From Anaerolineae bacterium (GTDB taxonomy: Bacteria; Chloroflexota; Anaerolineae; Aggregatilineales; Phototrophicaceae), in NCBI GenBank assembly GCA_022820665.1, contig JAJEFB010000004.1, positions 124,870-188,869 on the forward strand: a DNA stretch of 64,000 nt, written 5' to 3'. A program made the translations under genes and the position numbers. Below the pieces are notes generated by a model. That model searched no databases, was not told the DNA's origin, and was given only the letters and a program-made list of their open reading frames with translations. Numbering within the stretch: the first letter of the stretch is position 1; each line of letters opens with the position of its first letter. Below are positions 44,684-53,607 of this stretch, one piece after another.

Positions 44684-45937
44684 ATGACTTTCATGAACGA
44701 CGTTTTGCCTCTGCGGGAACAAGCCGCGATTCGCGACGGCTGGCTAAAGAAGCGCTTGGATACGTTTATCCCGGCGCTCCTGGATCGCGCCAACATTGAT
44801 ATGTGGATCATCGCCTGCCGGGAATACAACGAAGACCCGGTGCTGATGTCGATGCTACCCGCCACATCCATGTCCGCGCGGCGCCGTACCATGTTGGTCT
44901 TCTCGCGGGAAAAAGACGGATCTGTTCGCAGGCTGACGCTGTCGCGCTACGGTTACGACGAACTCTATGAAACAGTCTGGGATCCCGATGAAGAAGACCA
45001 GCACGAATGCCTTGCCCGCCTCGTCGCGGAACGCGATCCCGCGACCATTGGCATCAACAGCTCGACGACGTTTTCCTTTGGGGATGGCATATCCTTCACT
45101 GAGTATTCGCTCATTTGCGAGGCTTTGGGAGACACATACAGGTCGCGATTTGTGAACGCCGAAAGTCTCTGCGTTGGCTGGTTGGAACGTCGACTGCCCG
45201 AAGAAATCCGCGCCTATCCGCGCCTGGTCGAGATCGGCCATCAAATCATCGCCCGGGCTTTCTCGACCGCGGTCATTCATCCGGGCATCACGTCGACGGA
45301 TGACGTCGTCTGGTGGATGCGTCAGACTATGCAGGACGCGGGCTTGCAGGCTTGGTTCCAGCCTACGGTCGATATTCAAGCCCCTGGCCAAACTTATGAA
45401 GATACCGACGATCCTCGCAGAACGATTATGCCCGGCGACCTTCTGCACTGCGACATGGGCTTCCATTACCTGGGCTTGGCGACCGACCAACAGCAACATG
45501 CCTATGTATTGCGGTCCGGCGAAACCGACGCCCCGACCGGATTGCGCGACGCCTTGGCAGATGGCAATCGGCTGCAAGACATCCACCTGGGACTTATGCG
45601 CGTCGGCGCTACCGGGAACGAACTGCTGCGGGAAGCGCTCGAAGGAGCAAAATCCGAGGGCATTCGTCCTCAGATCTATACGCACCCGCTCGGATACCAT
45701 GGACACGCCGCCGGACCTATCATCGGCCTCTGGGATCGGCAGGACGGCGTTCCCGGCGTCGGCGACTATCCTCTCTATGACGACACGGTTTATTCCATCG
45801 AGTTGAACGTCCTTCGAAGTGTTCCGGAATGGGATGGGCAAGACTTGCGCATCATGCTGGAGGAAGACGCGGTCCTCAGTAATGGCGCGATGCGCTGGCT
45901 GGATGGCAGGCAAGAATCCTTCTACTTGATCGGTTAG
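44684..45937 (+). CDS. M24 family metallopeptidase (Xaa-Pro peptidase-like)
   Basis: 417 residues with a creatinase-like N-terminal domain and a pita-bread catalytic domain. Candidate metal ligands occur in the right order: HCDMGFHYLGLATDQQQHAY (two Asp) near 263, a His in THPLGYHGHAAGP near 338, Glu in YSIELNVLRSVPE near 375, and Glu in IMLEEDAVL near 394. It may act as an aminopeptidase or be a related hydrolase. ATG at 44684 follows AAAGGAAG; the open frame begins further upstream at 44654. Confidence 0.85.
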   Translation: MTFMNDVLPLREQAAIRDGWLKKRLDTFIPALLDRANIDMWIIACREYNEDPVLMSMLPATSMSARRRTMLVFSREKDGSVRRLTLSRYGYDELYETVWDPDEEDQHECLARLVAERDPATIGINSSTTFSFGDGISFTEYSLICEALGDTYRSRFVNAESLCVGWLERRLPEEIRAYPRLVEIGHQIIARAFSTAVIHPGITSTDDVVWWMRQTMQDAGLQAWFQPTVDIQAPGQTYEDTDDPRRTIMPGDLLHCDMGFHYLGLATDQQQHAYVLRSGETDAPTGLRDALADGNRLQDIHLGLMRVGATGNELLREALEGAKSEGIRPQIYTHPLGYHGHAAGPIIGLWDRQDGVPGVGDYPLYDDTVYSIELNVLRSVPEWDGQDLRIMLEEDAVLSNGAMRWLDGRQESFYLIG

Positions 45938-46067
45938 CCGCCCCGCGAATTCAGCGACTTCTAATCTCGCTAACAAGCTTTTTGCATCGCCGCAAAAGAT
46001 TATTTACAAGTCCTTCCTAACATTGTGTTGATGAAAGTCGTCCAAGCACAATAAAAGGAAGGAACCT

Positions 46068-47144
46068 ATGAAGCAGCTTCGTCATCGCTTGATCGCGCCT
46101 GCCACAATTGCCGCGATCATTGTATTGCTGATGTCAGCTACCCTGCCGGCCGCCGGCATCTACGCCGTAGAGGCTTTCAGCCATCCCAACGACATCTTCA
46201 CGGACGTCTATCGACATGCCAGTCCATCGGTGGTGGCGATCAGTGTCGAAACGGAAGCGGGCGGCGGCAACGGCTCCGGATTTGTCATCGATAAGGACGG
46301 GCACATTGTGACCAACGCTCATGTTGTAGATGAAGCGCAAGTAATTGTCGTCAACTTTATCGATGGCGCCAAAGTTCGCGGCGCAATCATCGGCATTGAC
46401 AGGGCATCGGATCTGGCGGTAGTCAAAGTCGATCTGCCCGCCGAGCAATTGTCCCCTATTCCCTTTGCCGATTCGCAAGACCTGAGCATCGGGCAGACTG
46501 TGCTGGCGATAGGCAGTCCCTTTGGGCAAGGCTGGACCTTGACCTCCGGCATCATCAGCGCGCTCGATCGCACCATTCGCGGCTTGACCGAGTTCTCCAT
46601 CGGCGGGGTCATCCAGACCGACGCCTCGATCAATCCGGGTAACAGCGGCGGTCCGCTAATCAATCTCGACGGCGAGGTCATCGGCGTGAACTCCCAGATC
46701 ATCAGCGAAACGCGCAGCAGCGCCGGGGTCGGTTTTGCCATCCCGTCGAACTTGGCGCGGCGCGTCGCCCGATCTCTGATCGAAACTGGCGAGATGCGCT
46801 ACAGCCTCATCGGTCTCACCGGATTCGACGTATCGCTGACGGTGACCGAACTCTTGGGTCTTCCCAACAATTTCCGCGGCGTAGTCGTGCGGGAAGTCCT
46901 CGATGACGGTCCCGCCGCCAGGTCGAATCTGCGCGAAGTCGCCGAAATGCGCACTCTCGACAATGAACTCCTTGACATGCGCGTCGATATCATCACAGCC
47001 ATTGATGGAGTCCCCATCAATGGCATGAATGATTTGATCACATATCTGGCGCGGAAAACGCGTCCCGATCAAACGGTCACCCTCAGCGTATTGCGGGACG
47101 GCATCGAAGAACTGGAACTTCCGCTCACGCTAGGCAGCCGCTAG
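46068..47144 (+). CDS. HtrA/DegP-like serine protease with PDZ domain
   Basis: 358 residues. An N-terminal signal sequence or anchor (about residues 10-38) directs it across the membrane. The catalytic triad is visible: His in HIVTNAHVVD near 85, Asp in DRASDLAVVKVD near 114, Ser in TDASINPGNSGGPLIN near 192. The C-terminal third is a PDZ domain with the GVVVREVLDDGPAARSNL and DIITAIDGVPINGMNDL segments. Such enzymes perform envelope quality control. AAGGAAGGAA precedes the ATG and a strong terminator follows, so it is transcribed alone. Confidence 0.93.
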   Translation: MKQLRHRLIAPATIAAIIVLLMSATLPAAGIYAVEAFSHPNDIFTDVYRHASPSVVAISVETEAGGGNGSGFVIDKDGHIVTNAHVVDEAQVIVVNFIDGAKVRGAIIGIDRASDLAVVKVDLPAEQLSPIPFADSQDLSIGQTVLAIGSPFGQGWTLTSGIISALDRTIRGLTEFSIGGVIQTDASINPGNSGGPLINLDGEVIGVNSQIISETRSSAGVGFAIPSNLARRVARSLIETGEMRYSLIGLTGFDVSLTVTELLGLPNNFRGVVVREVLDDGPAARSNLREVAEMRTLDNELLDMRVDIITAIDGVPINGMNDLITYLARKTRPDQTVTLSVLRDGIEELELPLTLGSR

Positions 47145-47163
47145 GCGCAATTGCGCCACCGGC

Positions 47164-47190
47164 GCCCTCGCTCATAGAGCGAGGGCGTTT
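47164..47190 (+). terminator. terminator of the HtrA-like gene
   Basis: GCCCTCGCTC-ATA-GAGCGAGGGC (10 bp) is followed by GTTTTC, 20 bases after the stop. Confidence 0.88.
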
Positions 47191-47300
47191 TCATGTTTTA
47201 TCCGCGCCCCAGGTTCAACCATCATGACGGCGCTCTTCACTTTTTCTGCTGACTATCAAGCGGTATAGTTCGAGAGGGTTAATTTGCGGAGGAAAAGGCT

Positions 47301-48878
47301 ATGCCAATGGGTCGCTTTGAAAAACAGCGCGTTCAACTTGAGACGGGCCAATGGTCCCTGGTATACAGCCTGGAGATCGCTCCAAATGAATTGAAATTCG
47401 AAGACCTGCACCCGATGAGCAGCTATGTACGCCAGCAGGACATCGCCCGCATGCACTACGCCCGCGCAAGAGCGCGCGGGCAGGACAATCCGCATATCCT
47501 GACCTGGACCGCTATGCAGACCGACCGCCGGGCGGAGAACATGTTTCCCGGGCTCGACTACAGTTTTGACGGCGAGCATATCATCAGCGCCAATTCCTTC
47601 GTCGCTTGTGTCCTGCGACAATTGCTCGCGCGGGGCTGGTTGCAACTGCACGAATACATCAGCGATACTTACGAATGGCATACGGAAATAGCCCCCGGGA
47701 ACGATGACTGGGGAGCGCGCGCCGAAGCCATGACGCGCTGGCTGGAAGAGTCAATTCAACTGGACCTCTACCCCAACATAGAAAGAGGCAGCTACCAGCC
47801 GCGCCTGTTTCGCGAATTTGACGCCCCGCGCAACTTCGTGCGCATCGGCCGCTGCGACTTTGTGCGTCACTTTGTGCAGAATCACGAACGCATAGCGGCA
47901 TTCAACACATCGCATTTCTTGCACGAACATGACGACCTCGTCAGTCACCATTCCGGATACGGAGACGCCATCGGCTTGATGGTCTCGGAGAATACGATCT
48001 TGCGTCCACCGCTTTATCAACGCGGCTGCCTGCTCTTTGACGGCGCAAAGTGGACGGTGCAGACCATGAGCCTCGAAGACATCTCCCTGATATTGCCGGG
48101 TGACATCAGCTTGCGAGCCGACGCGCGCGGCGACTATCAGTTCGGACTGAATCCCGCCGATCCTTCGGCAATCGCCATCTACACCCGCGCCGCGCGCTTG
48201 GACGAAAACGGACGTCCGCTCGATCGCACGCCGGTGGAAGACCGCCGCCATGAATTTGTCATTGTGAATCGACAAGTGCTCAGTTGGAAACGCGGCGGCA
48301 ATCTCCAGATCCCCCAAAATGGCTTTGTCCTGTCCTTGGGCGCCGACGCGCTGCCAGAGTCCGCAATTAAGAAGATCGCTGAGGACGCCTGGATAGAATA
48401 CGAGTTTGCCAATCCCTCGAGGGACCTGGTTTCAGGCGTTCAAGCCGGTCCCATCCTGCTGCAAGATGGCCGCAATGCCCTCGAATCCACCGATACAAAC
48501 GAAGAGTATTGGGCCAGCCGCAGCATCGGCGGCGAACATATTGTTGGCATCACGCCGGTCAATTTGGATCCCGGCTTGCCTGGCGAAAGAAAAGCGCGCA
48601 CTGCGCTGGGCATAAAAGAGGATGGAAACCTGCTGCTCCTCGTCGTCGACGGTTGTGACCCCGCGGCCAAAACCGAATTGGACAGCGCCGGAGCGACGCT
48701 CTGCGAGCTCGCGGACTGGCTGGCTGCGCGTGGCGCGATCCAGGCTTTGAACATGAGTGGCGAGGGATCCGCCCATTTGTTTGTCCAAGGCGGGTTGGCG
48801 AACCGCCCGTCCGACCGGCGCGGGCAGAAAGGCGTCGTCTACGAACGGATGCTCCCTTCAATCGGCATCGTCGGCTGA
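47301..48878 (+). CDS. protein with C-terminal phosphodiester glycosidase (NAGPA) domain
   Basis: 525 residues with no signal peptide. The N-terminal ~350 residues are not recognised. From about 375 the pattern GVQAGPILLQDGRNALE, RKARTALGIKEDGNLLLLVV and GATLCELADWLAARGAIQALNM matches the NAGPA domain that cleaves GlcNAc-phosphodiesters. The family's N-L-D-G-G-G-S segment reads N-M-S-G-E-G-S here, so Asp is replaced by Ser. GGAGGAAAA precedes the ATG. The 3' end overlaps the convergent selenoprotein gene by 21 bp. Confidence 0.75.
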   Translation: MPMGRFEKQRVQLETGQWSLVYSLEIAPNELKFEDLHPMSSYVRQQDIARMHYARARARGQDNPHILTWTAMQTDRRAENMFPGLDYSFDGEHIISANSFVACVLRQLLARGWLQLHEYISDTYEWHTEIAPGNDDWGARAEAMTRWLEESIQLDLYPNIERGSYQPRLFREFDAPRNFVRIGRCDFVRHFVQNHERIAAFNTSHFLHEHDDLVSHHSGYGDAIGLMVSENTILRPPLYQRGCLLFDGAKWTVQTMSLEDISLILPGDISLRADARGDYQFGLNPADPSAIAIYTRAARLDENGRPLDRTPVEDRRHEFVIVNRQVLSWKRGGNLQIPQNGFVLSLGADALPESAIKKIAEDAWIEYEFANPSRDLVSGVQAGPILLQDGRNALESTDTNEEYWASRSIGGEHIVGITPVNLDPGLPGERKARTALGIKEDGNLLLLVVDGCDPAAKTELDSAGATLCELADWLAARGAIQALNMSGEGSAHLFVQGGLANRPSDRRGQKGVVYERMLPSIGIVG

Positions 48879-49616
48879 GTCCTGATCCTGCCAGCGAAAA
48901 GCGCTCGGGGGCGGACCAAAAGCCTTGATAAAGTCGTCCACGGCCTGCCGTCCATTAAGCGTTAAGCCATTGAAGAAAGCCAGGCGATCGGCATTGCGAT
49001 AGTCCAAACGTTGTACGGTGAACGGAGCCAGGGTCTCGCGATCTTTACGCCGCCGGCTTATATCCAGATAGTATTCCAGCGCATTGTCCACGCTGTTGGC
49101 GTCAGTCCAGTCGGATTTGTAAATTGCCTGGCCCGCGCGATTGAAAATCCAGGTCATGTTGGGCATGCTGCCATAGGCGCGGTGACAGGCCCCGTCCAGG
49201 GCGTCGACGAGAATCGGCCTGCTGACGCCAAGCTCGTCACGCAGCGCCGCGGCATGACGGAACTTTTGCTCCATTGATACTAGATGGGGATAGCGCTCCG
49301 CCGGATGCGCTTCATTGGTGTAAAGGAAGACCGACGCGACGCCATCCTCGGCGTACTTGTCGGCGATCGCATTCATGGACGGACCCGCCATCCCGCAATA
49401 CGGTCAAGTGAAACTGCCGAATTCCACCACCAGATAAAGGTTCTCCGACCACCATTCCTTGAGCGACGTTTGCGCCCGATCCGCCCCCAATCGCCACAGC
49501 GGGAAATCCGGCGCGGCAACGCCTAACTCGGGGCTCTCATCGAAGCGCATCCAGGGCATGAACTTCTCCGGCACGAATTCGTCGTAGTTGTACTGCCGCA
49601 ATAGGTCGCTGGTCAT
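48858..49616 (-). CDS. deiodinase-like/thioredoxin-fold selenoprotein (UGA = Sec71)
   Basis: 252 residues if the in-frame TGA at 49404-49406 is read as selenocysteine. Before it the frame reads SENLYLVVEFGSFT, and after it PYCGMAGPSMNAIADKY, VASVFLYTNEAHPAERYPH. This matches the deiodinase active site (FGSCT-U-PPF followed by an EAHP-containing strand) in a thioredoxin-like fold, with U-x-x-C added. A SECIS-like hairpin begins ten bases after the UGA. Reading frame, spacing and conservation on both sides argue against a chance stop. It is the last gene of an operon with a sugar isomerase-like protein and an Ldh2-type dehydrogenase. Redox substrate unknown; deiodination is not implied. No sel genes are in the window. 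Confidence 0.85.
49377..49393 (-). promoter_or_regulatory. candidate bacterial SECIS hairpin
   Basis: On the minus strand GGATGG-CGGGT-CCGTCC folds into a 6-bp stem with a 5-base loop. The loop starts 16 nt after the UGA and has G at its second position, which fits the reported bacterial SECIS rules (loop 16-37 nt from the UGA, G in the first two loop bases). Confidence 0.65.
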
Positions 49617-49651
49617 CGTTCCGCCCCGTTTCTCATGAGCCGATTCGCAAT

Positions 49652-50638
49652 TTATCCGCTCGCCACAGCCTTGAGTTCCCGCCAGAGCTTATCGTCCAAT
49701 TCGATCTCTCCAGCCGCCATGACACGCTGGTAATGCTCGTCGCCGCGCTCCCCGGGGACGGGAATCTCGTCGACCCCGGGCAGCCTTTTCTGCGCTTTGA
49801 CACGTTTTATCAAATCGCTGACGCCGGATTGAAAGCTCTCCAAGTCCTCCGCCAGCAACTCGGGATCAATCGCGAATATCAGATTGCCCCAATCCGACTT
49901 CCTGCCATCGTCATCGCGAGTCGCGCCAACCAGCGGACGTGTTAATATCTCGACGATCAAAGCCAAAGCGGCGCCCTTGAAGCCGCCGAAGGCTTTGATT
50001 GCGCCGGCCAGCGCCTGGGCAGGATCCGTCGTGAACTGCCCTTCCTTGTCGTAAGCCACGCCCTCTGGAATCGACTTGCCCTCCGCATTTGCCAGGTGAA
50101 TGCCGTACCAGGCAATCGCAGCTGTAGCCATGTCGAGCACGATCGCTTTCCCAGCCGTCGGGATGCCGAGCGCCAATGGATTCGTGCCCAGGAAGGCTTC
50201 ATACGAGCCATACACAGCCATGAGTTCCGGCGAACCCGAAAACACAAAGCCCAGCAAGCCCTCATCGGCGATCCGGCGCGCGTAATAGCCGATGGCGCCG
50301 GTTGGCGAATTTGTCCCGCGCGTGCCGACGATGCCGAATCCATGTTCCTTGGCTTTTTCAATGGCGATTTCGCATGACCTGCTCATGACCACCATGCCCT
50401 GGTTCCAGCCGCCATCAAGCAGAGCCGAAAGCTTCGTTTCCCTGGCAATGCTGATCCGCCCGGCTTCGGTATTAGCGGGCATGCCGGGACCCAGCAATTT
50501 AATCACATTTTGATTGTTGCCGCGCAACTGCGCGTACATGATGATCTCGAGAATGATCTCGGTATCGGCCTCGTCAAAGCCCTGCTTGGCTATAGCGCGG
50601 CGAGCGACGTCGCGCAACGTCTCGATTCCAACCTTCAT
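49652..50638 (-). CDS. malate/L-lactate dehydrogenase family (Ldh2) oxidoreductase
   Basis: 328 residues. The family has its own NAD(P) fold, unrelated to classic malate dehydrogenases. Recognisable segments are MYAQLRGNNQNVIKLL near 33, GTRGTNSPTGAIGYYAR near 105, and AVYGSYEAFLGTNPLALGIP near 140 with IVLDMATAAIAW after it. Related enzymes act on 2-hydroxyacids such as sulfolactate, ureidoglycolate or dioxogulonate, so the substrate is open. The gene lies 38 bp after the isomerase-like gene and 35 bp before the selenoprotein. Confidence 0.88.
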   Translation of the reverse strand: MKVGIETLRDVARRAIAKQGFDEADTEIILEIIMYAQLRGNNQNVIKLLGPGMPANTEAGRISIARETKLSALLDGGWNQGMVVMSRSCEIAIEKAKEHGFGIVGTRGTNSPTGAIGYYARRIADEGLLGFVFSGSPELMAVYGSYEAFLGTNPLALGIPTAGKAIVLDMATAAIAWYGIHLANAEGKSIPEGVAYDKEGQFTTDPAQALAGAIKAFGGFKGAALALIVEILTRPLVGATRDDDGRKSDWGNLIFAIDPELLAEDLESFQSGVSDLIKRVKAQKRLPGVDEIPVPGERGDEHYQRVMAAGEIELDDKLWRELKAVASG

Positions 50639-50676
50639 AGACCGCCCTCCACCTTGTCCGGAAGCGAATGCGCCAT

Positions 50677-51441
50677 TTAGACCCTGCCGCGAACCAGGTT
50701 ATTGGATGTCAAGTACCTGTAGCTGTCATGCAACGCTTGCAGCATGTCGCCGTCGCAACGGTCAATCTCAACAATATGCCATTCGGCTGTCTCCGCTGTG
50801 GCCTCAACGATCGCCGGCACGGGCATTTTACCAGCGCCGACAGCCGTCATGTTATCATCCAAACTGAGCGAGCCGTCCTTCAGATGTATCAATGGGGCGC
50901 GCTGACCCGCCTGTTTAACGACTTCCACCGCATCCAAGCCCCCGACTTGTACCCAGTAAGTATCAATTTCGAGAAAGACCTCATCGTCGAGTTCGCTGAG
51001 CATCACATCCAGGGTGGCTTGCCCTTCCAATTCCTTGTACTCCCACCAGTGATTGTGATAACCCAATTGCACCTGGTTGGCTCGCATGGTTTCACTGGCG
51101 CGATTCAGACGCTCGCACACGCCCTTGACCGCGTCCAGGGTCGCGAATTCAGTCTCCGGCATATAAGCGACGACAACGCGCGACAGATCAAAAGCCTCCG
51201 CTTCCGCCAGCGCGGAATCCAGGTTCGCTTCGTCGGGAAAAGGCACATGGCTATTACAAACCTCTAGCTTCAGCTCTTGAAAGAGATCCGCCGCATTCCG
51301 CGAACCGCCGGGCATCCCTCCATAAGGTTCGACCCCTACATAGCCCATTGCGGCGACCCTGCGGACGATTCCCTCAAAGTCCTTCTCAAGCGCGTCGCGT
51401 AAAGAGTACAATTGTAAAGCCACAGGTTTCATATTTGACAT
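50677..51441 (-). CDS. sugar phosphate isomerase/epimerase (xylose isomerase-like TIM barrel)
   Basis: 254 residues. The AP-endonuclease-2-like TIM barrel is shown by VALQLYSLRDALEKDFEGIV, then GYVGVEPYGGMPGG, QLGYHNHWWEYKEL near 130, FLEIDTYWVQVGG near 160, and HIVEIDRCDGDML near 223. His, Glu and Asp metal-ligand positions are retained. MSNMKPVALQLYSL is the normal start; AAGGGAG precedes the ATG at 51441, while the frame runs open to 51519. First gene of the three-gene minus operon. Confidence 0.85.
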   Translation of the reverse strand: MSNMKPVALQLYSLRDALEKDFEGIVRRVAAMGYVGVEPYGGMPGGSRNAADLFQELKLEVCNSHVPFPDEANLDSALAEAEAFDLSRVVVAYMPETEFATLDAVKGVCERLNRASETMRANQVQLGYHNHWWEYKELEGQATLDVMLSELDDEVFLEIDTYWVQVGGLDAVEVVKQAGQRAPLIHLKDGSLSLDDNMTAVGAGKMPVPAIVEATAETAEWHIVEIDRCDGDMLQALHDSYRYLTSNNLVRGRV

Positions 51442-51682
51442 GGAATCTCCCTTTTCACCGACTGCGATTGCTATACAATTATTTTGAGGCTTCTGGTAGA
51501 GAATACCAGAGTCAATCAAGCGTTTATTGCTTACTTAGGATCCCCTGCTTCTGCGCGAACTGTATTGTTTTGATCAACAATTTGAGGTTGGATTGAGCTC
51601 TTCCTTGGGCTCAGCCGCAGCGTATGGCCGCGATCAACAACAGATTCTCGCCAATAACCGCATCTTCCGGGATCAGTAATTC

Positions 51683-53596
51683 ATGGCAACCGCTTCTAGC
51701 GAGATACCGCTAAAATCCAAAGGCAAATCAGAAGACAAGGGCGCATTGGCTAAGTGGGTCCGTCTGATCGCTTATCTGAAAAAATACCGATCGTGGGTGC
51801 TGACCGCGCTCTTCGGCATCATCGGCAGCAATCTGCTCGCCGTCGCCGTGCCCTATATCTTGCGCGATGTCGTGGATATCGGCATTGAAAAGCAAGACAG
51901 CAACTTCATGCTCAACGCTGGCTTGCTCGTTGTTGGATTGGGCGTGCTGCGCGGGCTCTCGGCCTTCTTCGGCAGGTTCTTCGGCGAGCGCCTTTCTCAC
52001 TATGTCGCCTACGATATTCGCAATCAAATCTACGACAAGGTGCAGCGTCAGTCCTTCACCTATCACGATAGCGCGCAAGTCGGCACGATCATCACCCGCG
52101 CCATCAGCGATGTCAACGAGATTCAGCGCTATTTCAACTTCGGTCTGATGGACGGCTTAAACGTGCTCCTGCTCTTGATCGGCGTCGTCGCCATCATGCT
52201 GGCAACCAGCCCGGCGCTGGCAGTGATATCCTTTGTACCGCTGGTGCCGCTGGCTCTGTTTTCCAATCGCTTTGTGACGCGCGTACACCCGCGCTGGAAA
52301 CAAGTGATGGACCGGATGCAGGTGCTGAGCAATCATATCCAGGAAAACGCGCTCGGCGCCGAAGTTGTGCGGGTCTTTGCCCGCGAGAGCTACGAAATCG
52401 AGAGATTCCACGCCGAGAACAAACGGCTCTACGACGAACAGCTTGATTTCATTCGACAATGGATCACGTTCCTGCCCGCCAGCGCCTTCCTGGCCGCCAT
52501 GTCGACCGCCCTGGTTTTGCTCTTTGGCGGGTATCTCGAAGCGCGCGGCATGGCCAATATCACTGTCGGTCTGGTAGTCACATTCAACGCCTACGTGCTG
52601 CTCCTGGCGCAGCCCCTGCGATTTGTCGGTTTCATTATCCTTTTGACCACACAAGCGGTCGCCAGCGGCGAACGCGTATTTCAAATTCTCGATCATGACG
52701 AACTGGTCGTTAACAAGCCGGAGGCCGCGCGGATCAACATCAAAGGCCATGTGCGCTTCGACAATGTCAGCACGCAATACTTCGGTTCCAATCACGCCAT
52801 TGTGAAAAACATCAACTTGGAAGCGCATCCCGGCGAAATCGTCGCCATCATCGGGCTGACCGGCGCCGGCAAAACAACGATCGCCAACTTGATACCGCGA
52901 TTCTATGATGTCACTGACGGGCGCGTCCTGCTTGACGGCGTCGATGTGCGAGATATTGACCTGGATCACCTGCGGAGCCAGATCGGCATCGTAATGCAGC
53001 AGTCCCTGCTCTTCTCGGCGACAATTGAGGAAAACATCGCCTATGGCAATCCGGCTGCGGGCAAAGACCAGATCGAAGCAGCCGCGATAGCCGCCAACGC
53101 CCACGATTTCATCATGGATTTTCCCGACGGCTACCAAACTGACGTCGGCGAACGCGGCATTACGCTTTCTGGCGGTCAGAAGCAAAGAATCGCCATCGCC
53201 CGCGCTCTCTTGATCGATCCTCGCATCTTGATACTGGATGACGCGACCAGCAGCGTGGACACGCAAACCGAGCATCTCATTCAGCAGGCGCTGGATCGCG
53301 TCATGGAGGGGCGCACGACCTTTGTCATCGCGCAGCGCATGAGCACGATCTTGAAAGCCGACCAGATCATCGTTCTGCGCGACGGAGAGATCATTCAACA
53401 GGGTACGCACGAGACGCTGCTCGCCGACGGCGGACTATACGAAGAGATTTACAAGCTGCAACTGGAAGAACAAGAGCGGGTACGGCGGGAAGCTATTATC
53501 GCGGGCATAATCAAGATCCCGCTGGAAGAACGGCGATCGACGCAGCAGTTTCGCGATCTGATCGATCGCCTCGCCGGGCGAATCACCAAGAACTGA
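51683..53596 (+). CDS. ABC exporter half-transporter, degenerate-site subunit
   Basis: 637 residues: a six-helix membrane domain (about 35-330) followed by an ATPase domain. Walker A is GLTGAGKTT near 392 and the signature LSGGQKQ near 495. Walker B is ILILDDATSSVD near 512, with Asp in place of the catalytic Glu, and the switch region IAQRMST near 548 has Gln for His. These two changes mark the degenerate ATP site of a heterodimeric exporter. The partner starts 12 bp downstream. Substrate unknown: lipid, peptide or drug. Confidence 0.92.
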   Translation: MATASSEIPLKSKGKSEDKGALAKWVRLIAYLKKYRSWVLTALFGIIGSNLLAVAVPYILRDVVDIGIEKQDSNFMLNAGLLVVGLGVLRGLSAFFGRFFGERLSHYVAYDIRNQIYDKVQRQSFTYHDSAQVGTIITRAISDVNEIQRYFNFGLMDGLNVLLLLIGVVAIMLATSPALAVISFVPLVPLALFSNRFVTRVHPRWKQVMDRMQVLSNHIQENALGAEVVRVFARESYEIERFHAENKRLYDEQLDFIRQWITFLPASAFLAAMSTALVLLFGGYLEARGMANITVGLVVTFNAYVLLLAQPLRFVGFIILLTTQAVASGERVFQILDHDELVVNKPEAARINIKGHVRFDNVSTQYFGSNHAIVKNINLEAHPGEIVAIIGLTGAGKTTIANLIPRFYDVTDGRVLLDGVDVRDIDLDHLRSQIGIVMQQSLLFSATIEENIAYGNPAAGKDQIEAAAIAANAHDFIMDFPDGYQTDVGERGITLSGGQKQRIAIARALLIDPRILILDDATSSVDTQTEHLIQQALDRVMEGRTTFVIAQRMSTILKADQIIVLRDGEIIQQGTHETLLADGGLYEEIYKLQLEEQERVRREAIIAGIIKIPLEERRSTQQFRDLIDRLAGRITKN

Positions 53597-53607
53597 GACA
53601 GGCGCGA

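Noticed and set aside
49389..49391. ATG just after the in-frame TGA as the start of a shorter thioredoxin-like gene
   Set aside because: It would remove the conserved N-terminal half of the fold and the active-site strand; the upstream frame is clearly homologous and continuous.
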